Assembly (NCBI RefSeq): GCF_016860525.1
Contig: NZ_BNEA01000001.1
Location: forward strand, 744,001 to 808,000
Source: Streptomyces rubradiris
GTDB taxonomy: Bacteria; Actinomycetota; Actinomycetes; Streptomycetales; Streptomycetaceae
DNA length: 64,000 nucleotides
Direction of reading: 5' to 3'
The notes beneath the pieces are model-generated. The model was not told the DNA's origin, searched no databases, and saw only the letters and a program-made list of their open reading frames with translations. The stretch's first letter is position 1, and the number at the start of each line of letters is the position of its first letter. Position numbers and translations under genes: made by a program. Positions 25,801 to 34,929 of this stretch are shown one piece after another.

Positions 25801-27975
25801 TCGGCCAAGGCCGACCTCAACGTGATCGTGATCCCGCGGGCCGAGCAGCGCCTGGGCCGGGCGCCCCGCCCCGAGGACGACGACCTCGCCATGATCTGGG
25901 AGCACTCGGCCGACCTGTTCGACCAAGCCACCATGGAGCGGATGGTCACGCACTACCTGACCCTGCTCGCCGACGCGGTGGCCCGGCCGCAGACGCGCGT
26001 GGGCACGCTGCGCCTGCTCCCGGACGAGGAGGCGGCCCAGCTGGAGAGCTGGTCCCACGGGCCCGCCGCGGCCGGCACCCGGCCGGTGACCGAGCTGATC
26101 GCACAGCAGGTGCGGACGCGACCGGACGCCGTCGCCGTGCGCTGGCCCGAGGGACAGCTCAGCTACGGACAGTTGTGGCAGCGCGCCGGCGCACTGGCCC
26201 GCCGGCTCCGCGCGTCCGGCATCGCCGCCGAGGAACCGGTGGCGGTGTACGCCGACCGCTCCCCCGAGCTGGTGGTCGGCGAACTCGCGGTGCTCATGGC
26301 CGGCGGATGCTACCTGCCCTTGGACCCGGACTACCCGGCCGAGCGCGTCGCCTTCATCGTGCGGGACGCCGGCGCCCGTACGATCCTCACCACGCCCCGG
26401 ACACGGCAGCAGCTGCCGGCCTTCGCGCAGAGCCTCGACGTCCTCGGCCTGGACGCCGACACAGACACCGACACCGACACCGCGCCGGTCCACGCCGACC
26501 AGCTCACCCCGGAGCGGCTGGCCTACCTCATCTACACCTCGGGATCCACCGGCCGGCCCAAGGGCGTCGCGCTGGAACACCGGGGGCTCGCGAACCTGGT
26601 CGCCTGGCACACAGCCGAGTACGCGCTCGGACCGGCCGACCGCAGCACACTGTTCGCCAGCCCCGGATTCGACGCGTCCACGTGGGAGATCTGGCCCACC
26701 CTCGCGGCCGGCGCCACCCTGCACGTCGTCCCGCCGCACCTGCGGGCCGCGCCGGCGGAACTGGTGCGCTGGCTCGGCGAGCAGAAGATCACCACGGCGT
26801 TCCTGCCCACCCCCGTCGCCGCGGCCGCACTGGACGAACCGTGGCCGGCCGACAGCGCGCTGCGGGCGCTGCTAACCGGCGGCGACGTGCTGCCGGCGGC
26901 ACCCTCCGACGGCCTGCCGTTCCAGCTCTTCAACCACTACGGGCCGACGGAGAACACCGTGGTGGCGACAGCGGGCCTCGTCCCGCCCGCCCCGGCCGGA
27001 CCGCGCCCGCCCATCGGCAGGCCGATCAGCGGGGTCGACGCCCATGTGCTGGACGCCGAAGGACAGCCCGTGCCCATCGGTGTCCGCGGCGAGCTGTACC
27101 TCGGCGGTACGGCGGTGGCGCGCGGCTACGTCAACCGCCCCGAACTCACCGAACAGAGTTTCCTCGCCGACCCCTTCACCGCTCGGCCCGGCGCACGCCT
27201 GTACCGCACCGGTGACCTGGTCCGCCGACGCGCCGACGGGGAGCTGGACTTCCTGGGCCGCGCGGACGAACAGGTCAAGATCCGGGGCTTTCGGATCGAG
27301 CCCGGAGAAGTGGCGGCAACGCTCAGGGAACACCCGGACGTACGGGACGCCGTCGTCGTCGCCCGCGCGTCGGCGCCCGGAGCCGAAGCCTCGCTCACGG
27401 CGTACGTCTGCACCGACGGCCGCGGCGAAACCACCTCCGGGGACAAGCTGCTGGCGTTCCTGCGGGACCGGCTGCCCGTGTACATGATCCCGGACGGGAT
27501 CGTGCTGCTCCCCGCCCTGCCGCTCACCGAACACGGCAAGGTGGACCACGACGCGCTGGCCGCCCTGGCACCGAGCACCCCGGCCCGGCCCCCCACACGG
27601 CAGGCGCCGCGGACACCGACGGAAGAACGCGTCGCCCGGCTCGCCTCGGCGCTGCTCCACGACCAGCCTGTGGGGCGCACGGACGACTTCTTCCGCGCCG
27701 GTGGCCACTCCCTGCTGGCGGCCCGGCTGGTGGCCCAGGTCAACGAGGCCTTCGACGTCCAGGTCCCGATCTCCGCGTTCCTCCAGCGGCCCACCGTGGC
27801 GAGCCTGGCGGACGCCGTGACCGCCGCCACGACAGGAGCGGCAACGGGCCCCGCCCCGATCACGCCGCGCAACCGCCGCATCGCCGTGCGGCCGGTGTCC
27901 GAAGCCGGCCGGCCCGGTGACGAGGAAGGCGAGTCGCTCCTGCGCGACACGCAGGAACCCGAGGTGCAGCAGTGA
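22897..27975 (+). CDS. NRPS 1: A-PCP-C-A-PCP
   Basis: 1692 residues. The order is A1 (about 1-480; A3 motif YTSGSTGRPKG near 147, GFRIEPGEV, NGKVDR), PCP1 (FALGGNSLL, Ser530), C (about 590-1030; HHFVHDG at 726) and A2 (about 1060-1560; YTSGSTGRPKG near 1212), PCP2 (RAGGHSLLAA, Ser1605). It has no N-terminal C domain, so A1 loads the starter amino acid (Asp235 of the ten-residue pocket code is kept). Hand-read codes: A1 DVQFHGLVKK, unassigned; A2 DAWFLGHVVK, one residue from the leucine code DAWFLGNVVK. The start is ambiguous: ATG 22897 has GAAGGA upstream at long spacing, while ATG 22885 has none. The stop overlaps NRPS 2 (GTGA). Confidence 0.95.
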   Translation: MVLNEFHVRVAEAPDAVAVQDGDLRLTYRNLAAHASALASELTGRGVGQDSVVAVYADRSAELVVAELAVLLAGGAYLPLDPAHPAARVRQLLQDSGAVAVLSTAPLVSGGAPLGDDVLLVDLTEEPSPATASVPPGPNGAALAYVIYTSGSTGRPKGVAVTHASLANLMHWHHKTYGTRPQDRSTLLASPGFDVSVQDIWFTLTAGATLVVPPAEVRASPSALAAWLADEQITVSFLPTPLAEAVLDEAWPAHTVLRYLHTGGSAMQRGVPEGLPFTVINLYGPTEATVKVTAGEVVPEGPVPPPIGVPVDGVRCYVLDGLDPVPDGEVGELCLGGACVARGYLHDPASTAAVFVPDIGAPGERMYRTGDKVRRRPDGVFEYIGRYDDQAKIRGFRIEPGEVATVLKQHPGVRDAFVVVEHSGRPDARLVAYAVTGVPTTELVEFVAARLPGYMVPAAVVVLPALPLTPNGKVDRAALPAPGRTAAGLADTAVPPRTPTEAALARIVAGLLGGTEVGVHDDFFALGGNSLLVAGLAARITAELHTVVSVPELFGAPTVADLAAIIDQRAAAAGNNGPEPAAQVIAPTAPPVRRADRNRPIPLSLPQERVWFFEQLSPGNLAYNFQATVSLRGEVDVDALRAALDEIVRRHEILRTAFVSVDGVGYQRPLAQAKAPLKVLDVPAEQADEVVAAHLREPFDLTEPPLARWVLLRHGNGHNTFLHVEHHFVHDGWSLSVFLSELRALYPAFAAGQPSPLPELAVQYADYAIWQRDWMRGDVLRTHVDHWTARLAGAPHTLELPADRPRPPVMTFRGRAPRIRIPAELARRLRAFSRDNRVSLFSTMYAGFAALLYRYTGQRDMLVGTGAANRNVPELEPLLGMLVNTLVMRTKVSADQSFSDLLAQVRQSVAETLAWSDTPVDAVIDAIDPVRDPSRTPLFQVMFSFHDSAVPDIDFGGLTGKVTERSNNSAKADLNVIVIPRAEQRLGRAPRPEDDDLAMIWEHSADLFDQATMERMVTHYLTLLADAVARPQTRVGTLRLLPDEEAAQLESWSHGPAAAGTRPVTELIAQQVRTRPDAVAVRWPEGQLSYGQLWQRAGALARRLRASGIAAEEPVAVYADRSPELVVGELAVLMAGGCYLPLDPDYPAERVAFIVRDAGARTILTTPRTRQQLPAFAQSLDVLGLDADTDTDTDTAPVHADQLTPERLAYLIYTSGSTGRPKGVALEHRGLANLVAWHTAEYALGPADRSTLFASPGFDASTWEIWPTLAAGATLHVVPPHLRAAPAELVRWLGEQKITTAFLPTPVAAAALDEPWPADSALRALLTGGDVLPAAPSDGLPFQLFNHYGPTENTVVATAGLVPPAPAGPRPPIGRPISGVDAHVLDAEGQPVPIGVRGELYLGGTAVARGYVNRPELTEQSFLADPFTARPGARLYRTGDLVRRRADGELDFLGRADEQVKIRGFRIEPGEVAATLREHPDVRDAVVVARASAPGAEASLTAYVCTDGRGETTSGDKLLAFLRDRLPVYMIPDGIVLLPALPLTEHGKVDHDALAALAPSTPARPPTRQAPRTPTEERVARLASALLHDQPVGRTDDFFRAGGHSLLAARLVAQVNEAFDVQVPISAFLQRPTVASLADAVTAATTGAATGPAPITPRNRRIAVRPVSEAGRPGDEEGESLLRDTQEPEVQQ

Positions 27976-30900
27976 GCGCGGCCATCGAACCGGAAGCCGG
28001 GCCGGACAACAGTGCGGCTCCGCTGTCGTACGCACAACAGCGCCTGTGGTTCCTCGACCAACTACAGCCGGGCAGCTCGGTCTACAACGTCCCGCTCGGC
28101 TACGACATCACCGGCCCGCTGGACCGCGGCGCGCTCGAACAGGCGCTGACCGAGGTCGTGCGGCGCCACGAGATCCTGCGCACCGCCTTCCGCTCCACCG
28201 GCGGCACCCCCCACCAGGTGATCCTGCCGCCCGCCCCGGTCTCCGTACCCGTCACGGACCTGACCGCTGCGGGCCGCACGCCGAAGGAGGCGCCGCGGCT
28301 CGCGGACGAGGAGGCCGGCGCCCCGTTCGACCTGGTGGCCGGCCGGCTCATCCGCGCCCGCCTGCTGCGCCTGGGCGAACAGCGGCACCGGCTGCTGCTC
28401 ACCGTGCACCACCTCGCCTGCGACGCCGCGTCGGTCGGCACGCTCGGCAGGGAGCTCGAGATCCACTACCGGGCCGCGCTGACCGGCCAGGAGTGCCGCG
28501 AGCCCGAACCGCCCATGCAGTACGCCGACTTCGCCGAGTGGCAGCACAGCACGCTGGGCGGACCCGAACTCGACCGGCTGCTGGCGTACTGGACGGACCG
28601 GCTGGCCGGCCTGCCCGCCCAGCTCCTGCCCACCGATCACACCCGCCCACCGGTACAGAGCTACCGCGGTGCCGCGCTCACCTTCGAGCTGCCGCCGGAT
28701 TCGGTCCAGCGGCTCGAAGAGCTGGGCAGGAGCGAAGGCGTCACCCTCTACAGCGTCCTGCTCGCCGCTTTCGCGGTACTGCTGCGGGCACACGTCGGCC
28801 AGGACGAAGTCGTCGTCGGCACGCCGGTCTCCGGCCGGGAACGGCCCGAACTGGCCCGTCTCATCGGGTTCTTCACCAACACCCTGGTGCTCCGCTGCGA
28901 CCTCGCCCACGGCCCGACGTTCCGTGAGCTGATCCAGCGGCTGTGGACGGAGGTCAAGGGAGCGCTCGCCCACCAGGACCTGCCGTTCGAAAAACTCGTC
29001 GAGGAACTGCACCCCGACCGCGACCTCGCGCACAACCCGCTGTTCCAGGTCCTGTTCAGCTACCGGTACGAAGACGAGGGAACGGGGCTGCGCCTGGACG
29101 GCTGCCAGGTGCAGCCGGTACTGGGCGACACCGGCGCGGCGAGGTTCGACCTCACCCTGAGCCTCACCCGGACCCCGGCCGGCGTGACCGGCCGCCTGGA
29201 GTACAGCACCGACCTGTTCCACGCCACGACCGCCCAGCGGCTCGCCGAACGGTACGTCAGCGTCGTCACCGCCGCCGCGCAGGCCCCCGACCGTCCCGTC
29301 GACGAACTGGCGGTGCTGCCGGCGGGCGAACTCGCCGCCCTGGCCGCCTGGCAGACCGGCCCCCGGGCCGAGGTCCCCGGCGCCCTGGTGCACCAGCTGT
29401 TCGAGCGGCGGGTGGCGGCGGCCCCCGACGCGGTCGCCGTGATCGCGGCCGACGCCACCTTGACCTACCGCGAGCTCGACGGGCTCGCCGACCGGCTCGC
29501 CGCCCGGTTGCGCCGACTCGGCGTGGCACCGGACGAACCGGTAGGCGTCCACCTCGGCCGCACGTCCCTGCTGATGGTCACCCTGCTGGGAATCCTCAAA
29601 GCGGGCGCGGCGTACCTTCCGCTGGATCCCGACTACCCGCCCGACCGGCTGGCGTTCATGGTCGGCGACGCCGGCGTGCGGCTGGTCGTCGCGGACTCCG
29701 GCTCCGCCGCGGCCGCGGAGCGCCTCGGCGCGGCCCACGTCGTCGTCCCCGGCCTTGCCGCGACGCCGGACGGCCCGCCCGACAGCCCACTCCCGGCGGT
29801 CACCGCCGACAACCTGGCGTACGTGATCTACACGTCCGGCTCCACCGGACAGCCCAAGGGCGTCATGGTCACCCACCGCAACGTGGTCAACCTGTTCGCC
29901 GGGATGAACGACGTCTTCGGCGCCGACGAGCCCAGCACCTGGCTCGCGCTGACCAGCGTCTCCTTCGACATCTCCGTGGTCGAGCTGCTGTGGGCGCTGA
30001 TCCACGGCCACCGGATCGTGCTGCGCCGTGAACCGCCCCTGCCGTCGGCCCTGGCCGCCGCGCGGTCGGCCGCGGTGGCCAAGGCCCGTGCCCGCCACAT
30101 CGACTTCAGCCTGCTCTACTTCGGCAGCGACTGCGAAGCCGGCTCCGACGACCGTTACCGGCTGCTGCTCGACGGCGCGAGGTTCGCCGACCGCAACGGC
30201 TTCACCGCCGTGTGGACCCCCGAACGCCACTTCCACCAGTTCGGCGGGCTGTACCCGAACCCCTCGGTGACGGCGGCGGCCGTCGCCGCGGTCACCGAGC
30301 GCGTCCAGGTGCGCGCGGGCAGCGTGGTCATGCCGTTGCACGACCCACTGCGCGTGGCCGAGGAATGGTCCGCCGTGGACAACATCTCGGCCGGCCGGGT
30401 CGGCATCTCCCTGGCGTCCGGCTGGCACGCCAACGACTTCACGCTCGCACCCGACCGGTACGACAAGCGCAAGCAGCTGATGATGGAGGGCCTCGCGGAG
30501 GTCCGCAGGCTGTGGCGCGGCGAGAAAGTGCCGCGGCGCAACGGCAACGGCGCCGAGGTCGAGGTCGGCGTCTTCCCCCGGCCCGTCCAACCGGAGCTGC
30601 CGGTGTGGCTGACCAGTGCCAGGCACCCGGAGACCTTCCGGATGGCGGGCGAGGCCGGCACCGGGGTGCTCACCCACCTCCTCGGACACAGCCTGGAGGA
30701 ACTGGCCGAGAAGATCGCGCTGTACCGCAGGACCTGGCGCGAGCACGGGCACGGACCCGGGGACGGCCACGTGGTGGTCATGGTCCACACGTTCGTCGGC
30801 CCGGACCTCGACGAGGTCCGCGAGCTGGTCCGGGAACCGATGAGCCGGTACCTGGAGACCTCTTTCGACCTGATCTCCTCGCTCGGCGTCACCACGCGAA

Positions 30901-32357
30901 GCGCCGAGGACTTCAAGGCGCTGCCCCCCGGGGAACTGCGGGAACTGATCGACCGGGCATTCGACCGGTTCTTCGCCACCGCCAGCCTGCTCGGCACACC
31001 GCAGGTCTGCGCCGACATGGTGGACCGGATGAAGGCCACCGGCGTCGACGAGGTCGCCTGCCTGATCGACTTCGGTGTCGAGGAGAAAGCGGCACTCGAC
31101 GCCCTGACCCACCTGAACACCGTCAGGGAGATCAGCGACGAGCGCAGGAACGCCGCGCTGGCCGAGGCCGAGGAACCGATAGCCGAACAGCTGCGCGAGC
31201 ACGCGGTGACCCACCTGCAGTGCACGCCGTCCCTGGCCCGCGCCCTGCTGGCCGACCAGGACGCGCGCGCCCGGCTGCGCGGGCTCGACCGGCTGCTGGT
31301 GGGCGGGGAAGCGCTCCCCGCGGACCTGGCCCGCGAACTCGCCGGCACCGTCGCGGGCACGGTCCACAACATGTACGGGCCGACCGAGGCCGCGGTCTGG
31401 GCGACGACGTCCCGGATACCGCCCGACGGCGGCCCGGTGACCATCGGGCGGCCGCTGGCGAACGTACGGGCCTACGTGGTCGACCGCGACATGCGGCCGT
31501 GTCCGACGGGCGTGCCCGGGGAACTGCTGCTCGGCGGGGAGGGCGTGGTCAGGGGCTACTTCCACCGCACACAGGTGACCGCCGAACGCTTCCAGCCCGA
31601 CCCGTTCGCCGGCCGGCCCGGCGCGCGTGTCTACCGCACGGGCGACCTGGCCCGCTGGACACCCGACGGCACACTCGAATTCCTCGGCCGGCTCGACGAC
31701 CAGGTCAAGCTGCACGGCCACCGGATCGAACTCGGCGAGATCGAGACCACGCTCGCCGAACACCCCGGTGTCCGCTCGGCCGCCGCCGTCATCCGGGGCA
31801 CCGGCGCGGAACAGCGGATCACCGGCTACTACGTTCCGGCGCCCGACCGGCCCGCGACCGCCACCGGACTGCGCGCCTTCCTCGCCACCCGGCTGCCCGG
31901 CTACATGCTGCCGAGCGTCCTCCACCCCATCGACGCGATGCCGTTGACCCCGAACAAAAAGGTCGACCGCAGGGCACTGCCCGACCTGTCGGACGCGCGG
32001 CCCGAGGGCACGACCGCGTACGCGCCGCCGACCACCCCGACCGAACGGCTGGTCACCGAGGTGTGGCGGGAGGTACTCGGCGTGGACCGGGTGGGCCTGG
32101 ACGACAGCTTCTTCGAACTCGGCGGGAACTCGCTGCTCGTGGTCGTGGCCAGGGCACGCCTGCTCGAACACCGCGACAGTGGGCTGTCGTTGGTGGACAT
32201 GTTCAGCTACCCGTCCGCCCGCGCACTCGCCGAGGCCATCGACCGCAAGCCGGCCGAAGGACTCGATGCGGCGGTCGGCGCGGGCGCCGCCCGGGCCGCC
32301 GCCCGCCGCGTCGCGGGCCGGGCCGCCGCGCGCCGAGCGGGCAGGACGGGGGCGTGA
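27972..32357 (+). CDS. NRPS 2: C-A(luciferase-like monooxygenase insert)-PCP
   Basis: 1461 residues from GTG. C domain about 10-450, with active site HHLACDA (Ala in place of the usual Gly). The adenylation domain starts near 490 (A3 YTSGSTGQPKG about 618; A4 FDISVVELLWAL from 665). At about 705-1050 an FMN-dependent luciferase-like monooxygenase is inserted (HIDFSLLYFGS, TPERHFHQFGGLYPNPS, GRVGISLASGWHANDF). The adenylation domain then resumes (NMYGPTEAAV near 1133; NKKVDR), followed by a PCP (FELGGNSLLV, Ser1387). Hand-read pocket code DIVQLGMVWK, close to glycine (DILQLGLIWK). The same insert position, between A4 and A5, is known from glycine modules of myxothiazol-type pathways, where it oxidises the glycine alpha carbon. 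The reading frame is continuous. Confidence 0.95.
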   Translation: MSAAIEPEAGPDNSAAPLSYAQQRLWFLDQLQPGSSVYNVPLGYDITGPLDRGALEQALTEVVRRHEILRTAFRSTGGTPHQVILPPAPVSVPVTDLTAAGRTPKEAPRLADEEAGAPFDLVAGRLIRARLLRLGEQRHRLLLTVHHLACDAASVGTLGRELEIHYRAALTGQECREPEPPMQYADFAEWQHSTLGGPELDRLLAYWTDRLAGLPAQLLPTDHTRPPVQSYRGAALTFELPPDSVQRLEELGRSEGVTLYSVLLAAFAVLLRAHVGQDEVVVGTPVSGRERPELARLIGFFTNTLVLRCDLAHGPTFRELIQRLWTEVKGALAHQDLPFEKLVEELHPDRDLAHNPLFQVLFSYRYEDEGTGLRLDGCQVQPVLGDTGAARFDLTLSLTRTPAGVTGRLEYSTDLFHATTAQRLAERYVSVVTAAAQAPDRPVDELAVLPAGELAALAAWQTGPRAEVPGALVHQLFERRVAAAPDAVAVIAADATLTYRELDGLADRLAARLRRLGVAPDEPVGVHLGRTSLLMVTLLGILKAGAAYLPLDPDYPPDRLAFMVGDAGVRLVVADSGSAAAAERLGAAHVVVPGLAATPDGPPDSPLPAVTADNLAYVIYTSGSTGQPKGVMVTHRNVVNLFAGMNDVFGADEPSTWLALTSVSFDISVVELLWALIHGHRIVLRREPPLPSALAAARSAAVAKARARHIDFSLLYFGSDCEAGSDDRYRLLLDGARFADRNGFTAVWTPERHFHQFGGLYPNPSVTAAAVAAVTERVQVRAGSVVMPLHDPLRVAEEWSAVDNISAGRVGISLASGWHANDFTLAPDRYDKRKQLMMEGLAEVRRLWRGEKVPRRNGNGAEVEVGVFPRPVQPELPVWLTSARHPETFRMAGEAGTGVLTHLLGHSLEELAEKIALYRRTWREHGHGPGDGHVVVMVHTFVGPDLDEVRELVREPMSRYLETSFDLISSLGVTTRSAEDFKALPPGELRELIDRAFDRFFATASLLGTPQVCADMVDRMKATGVDEVACLIDFGVEEKAALDALTHLNTVREISDERRNAALAEAEEPIAEQLREHAVTHLQCTPSLARALLADQDARARLRGLDRLLVGGEALPADLARELAGTVAGTVHNMYGPTEAAVWATTSRIPPDGGPVTIGRPLANVRAYVVDRDMRPCPTGVPGELLLGGEGVVRGYFHRTQVTAERFQPDPFAGRPGARVYRTGDLARWTPDGTLEFLGRLDDQVKLHGHRIELGEIETTLAEHPGVRSAAAVIRGTGAEQRITGYYVPAPDRPATATGLRAFLATRLPGYMLPSVLHPIDAMPLTPNKKVDRRALPDLSDARPEGTTAYAPPTTPTERLVTEVWREVLGVDRVGLDDSFFELGGNSLLVVVARARLLEHRDSGLSLVDMFSYPSARALAEAIDRKPAEGLDAAVGAGAARAAARRVAGRAAARRAGRTGA

Positions 32358-32406
32358 GCGTGTCCGCGCACTTTCCGACAGGGCAGCGAGCCGAGGGGGG
32401 CCTTGG

Positions 32407-34929
32407 GTGAGTACCGGCATGGAAGACGCAGTGGAGCCGATCGCGGTCGTGGGGCTCGCCGGCCGGCTGCCGGGAGCCCCCACCATCGAGGCGTTCTGGC
32501 GCAACCAGCGCGACGGCGTCGAATCGGTCACCAGGTTCAGTACCCGGCAACTGGTCGACGCCGGCTGGCCGCGGGACATGGTCACCCACCCCGACTACGT
32601 ACCCGCCGCCGCGGTCATCGAGGACGCCGACCATTTCGACGCCGAGTTCTTCGGATACACCGGGGAGCAGGCGCGGATCAGCGACCCACAGCAGCGGATC
32701 TTCGCCGAATGCGTCTGGCACGCGCTCGAGGACACCGGACACGACCCGTCGCGGTTCGACGGCTCCGTAGGCGTCTACGCCGGCTGCTTCGCCAACAAGT
32801 ACCTGCCCCTGAACCTCCTGGCGAACGCGCGGTTCCGCGGATCGCTGTCGGCCTTCTCCGCCCGCCCCTACAACGACAAGGACTTCCTCGCGACCAGGGC
32901 GGCATACCTGTGCGACCTCCGCGGGCCCGCGATGACCGTGCAGTCGGCGTGCTCCACCTCGCTCGTCGCCATCCACCTCGCCTGCCAGGCGTTGCTGGGC
33001 CACGAGTGCGACATGGCACTGGCGGGAGGAGTGGCACTGCCCGTCCCGCTGATCGGCGGCTACCCCGTCGTCGCGGGCGGCATCTTCGCGCGTGACGGCC
33101 ACTGCCGGCCCTTCGACGCCGCCTCCGGCGGAACCGTGCCCGGCTACGGCGTCACGGTCGTGGCACTGCGCAGGCTCAGCGACGCGCTCGCGGACAACGA
33201 CCACATCCGCGCACTCGTCCTGGGCAGCGCGGTCAACAACGACGGCTCGGCGAAATTCGGCTTCAACGCGCCGAGCATGCAGGCACAGGCCGAGGTGATC
33301 GCCACCGCCCAGGCCGTCGCCGGGGTGGCGCCGGAGAGCATCGGCTACATCGAAGCCCACGGCACAGGCACTCCGCTCGGTGACCCGATCGAGGTGGCCG
33401 GCCTCACCAAGGCCTTCAACACCGGCGAACGCGGGTTCTGCGCGATCGGCTCGGCGAAGGCCAACATCGGCCATCTGGACGCCGCCGCGGGAGCGGCGGG
33501 CTTCGCCAGGGCGGTGCTGGCCCTCGAACACGGCGAGATCCCGCCGAGCATCAACTTCGACACACCCAACCCGGCCCTGCTGCTGGACCGCACACCGTTC
33601 TACGTCCCGACCACCGCCCGCCCCTGGCCACGCGGCGCGACGCCGCGGCGCGCCGGAGTCAGCGCCTTCGCGGTCGGCGGTACCAACGCCCACCTGGTCC
33701 TCCAGGAGGCACCGGCACCGCGGGCCGCCGAGCCGGACCCACGCGACCGGCAACTGCTCGTGCTGTCCGCCCGCAGCGGCAAGGCCCTGGCGGACGCCGC
33801 GAGGGACCTCGCCGACCGCCTGGACCGCCAGGACGACCTCGACCTCGCCGACGTCGCCCACACCCTGCAGGCCGGCCGTCGCGCGTTTCCGCTCCGCCGG
33901 CACCTGGTGTGCCGCGACCGGGCCGAGGCGACGGCCGCCCTGCGGGCACTGGCCCGGCCCGGCACCGTGGACACCGCCGACGACGCGGAGGCCCGCCAGG
34001 TGGTCTTCATGTTCCCCGGCAGCGCCGCCCACCGGCCGGACGCCGCCACGGCGGTCCACCGCGCCGAACCGGTCTTCGCCCGGGAAGTGGACCGCTGCGC
34101 CGAACTGGCACGGCCCCTGCTCGGCTACGACCTGCGCGCGCTGCTCTTCCCGTCCACCTGGGACGGCCCGCGGACCGGGCACGACGACCCGCGCGGCGTG
34201 CCGCTCGCGGCCTTCGGCCTGCAGTGGGCCCTCGCACGGCTGTGGCAGTCATGGGGAGTGCACCCCACCGCGATGGCCGGCGAAGGCGACGGCGAGTACG
34301 TGGCGGCCTGCCTGGCCGGCGTGATCGACCTGGCGGACGCCCTCGGCATCACGGCCGCCGACGCCGAGGCCCGCTCCCACGCCGGGGCAGGCGGGGTGCC
34401 CGACACGTACGTGTCCGCGTTCGCCGCCAAGGTGGCACACCACGAGCTCGAACCGCCGCAGGTGCCGTACGTCTGCACGGCCACCGGCGGCTGGATCACC
34501 CCCCAGGACGCCACGGAGCCGGCCCACTGGGCGCGCCACCTGCGCGAGGCGGCCCCCTTCGCCGCCGGCCTGCGGGAACTGGCCGGCGACGACGGCCGGA
34601 TCCTGCTGGAGGTGGGGCCGGACAGCACACTGACCGAAGCCGTCGCCCGGCAGGAGACGGCGAAGCGGCTGACGGCGCTGCCGTCGCTGGCCCCCGCGCA
34701 CGGGGGCCGGTCCGGCCTCACCGCGCTGTACGACACCGTCGGCAGGCTCTGGCGGTCCGGCGTCGACATCGACTGGGACGCCTTCCGCGGCACAACGCGA
34801 CCGCGGCGGGTGTCCCTGCCGGGCTACCCGTTCCAGCGCAGCCGCTACTGGATCGGCCCCGACTCCGGCAGTTACGAACCACTGGGTTTGGAGGAGGCGT
34901 CATGGACGAGCCACTCGTCGCCATCGTAG
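32407..34929 (+). CDS. PKS: ketosynthase with vestigial acyltransferase, no ACP
   Basis: 840 residues from GTG 32407 (GAGGGGGG about 6 bases upstream). The ketosynthase is complete: Cys182 in QSACSTSL, His318 in EAHGTGTPLGD and His356 in ANIGHLDAAAG. The AT homology begins near 530 (FMFPGSAAH) but is degenerate. The GHSxG nucleophile motif reads GEGDG (Gly627 for Ser), and roughly 100 residues that normally carry the AFHS region are missing between EARSHAGAGG and VAHHELEPPQVPYVC. The post-AT tail PGYPFQRSRYW is kept. There is no KR, ACP or TE. The end overlaps fkbK by 28 bases. It follows NRPS 2 by 49 bases and probably takes the peptidyl chain from its PCP. Confidence 0.93.
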   Translation: MSTGMEDAVEPIAVVGLAGRLPGAPTIEAFWRNQRDGVESVTRFSTRQLVDAGWPRDMVTHPDYVPAAAVIEDADHFDAEFFGYTGEQARISDPQQRIFAECVWHALEDTGHDPSRFDGSVGVYAGCFANKYLPLNLLANARFRGSLSAFSARPYNDKDFLATRAAYLCDLRGPAMTVQSACSTSLVAIHLACQALLGHECDMALAGGVALPVPLIGGYPVVAGGIFARDGHCRPFDAASGGTVPGYGVTVVALRRLSDALADNDHIRALVLGSAVNNDGSAKFGFNAPSMQAQAEVIATAQAVAGVAPESIGYIEAHGTGTPLGDPIEVAGLTKAFNTGERGFCAIGSAKANIGHLDAAAGAAGFARAVLALEHGEIPPSINFDTPNPALLLDRTPFYVPTTARPWPRGATPRRAGVSAFAVGGTNAHLVLQEAPAPRAAEPDPRDRQLLVLSARSGKALADAARDLADRLDRQDDLDLADVAHTLQAGRRAFPLRRHLVCRDRAEATAALRALARPGTVDTADDAEARQVVFMFPGSAAHRPDAATAVHRAEPVFAREVDRCAELARPLLGYDLRALLFPSTWDGPRTGHDDPRGVPLAAFGLQWALARLWQSWGVHPTAMAGEGDGEYVAACLAGVIDLADALGITAADAEARSHAGAGGVPDTYVSAFAAKVAHHELEPPQVPYVCTATGGWITPQDATEPAHWARHLREAAPFAAGLRELAGDDGRILLEVGPDSTLTEAVARQETAKRLTALPSLAPAHGGRSGLTALYDTVGRLWRSGVDIDWDAFRGTTRPRRVSLPGYPFQRSRYWIGPDSGSYEPLGLEEASWTSHSSPS

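Noticed and set aside
22858..26739. 1293-residue open frame on the minus strand across NRPS 1
   Set aside because: Shadow of the GC-rich NRPS gene. The plus strand shows complete NRPS motifs, and the minus product is low-complexity with no family features.
30085..31135. The monooxygenase region as a separate gene or a frameshifted fusion
   Set aside because: The frame is continuous from 27972 to 32357 without a stop, and adenylation motifs lie on both sides in order, so it is a true domain insertion.
28062..32585. 1507-residue open frame on the minus strand across NRPS 2
   Set aside because: Antisense shadow created by third-position GC bias. The plus-strand domains are unambiguous.
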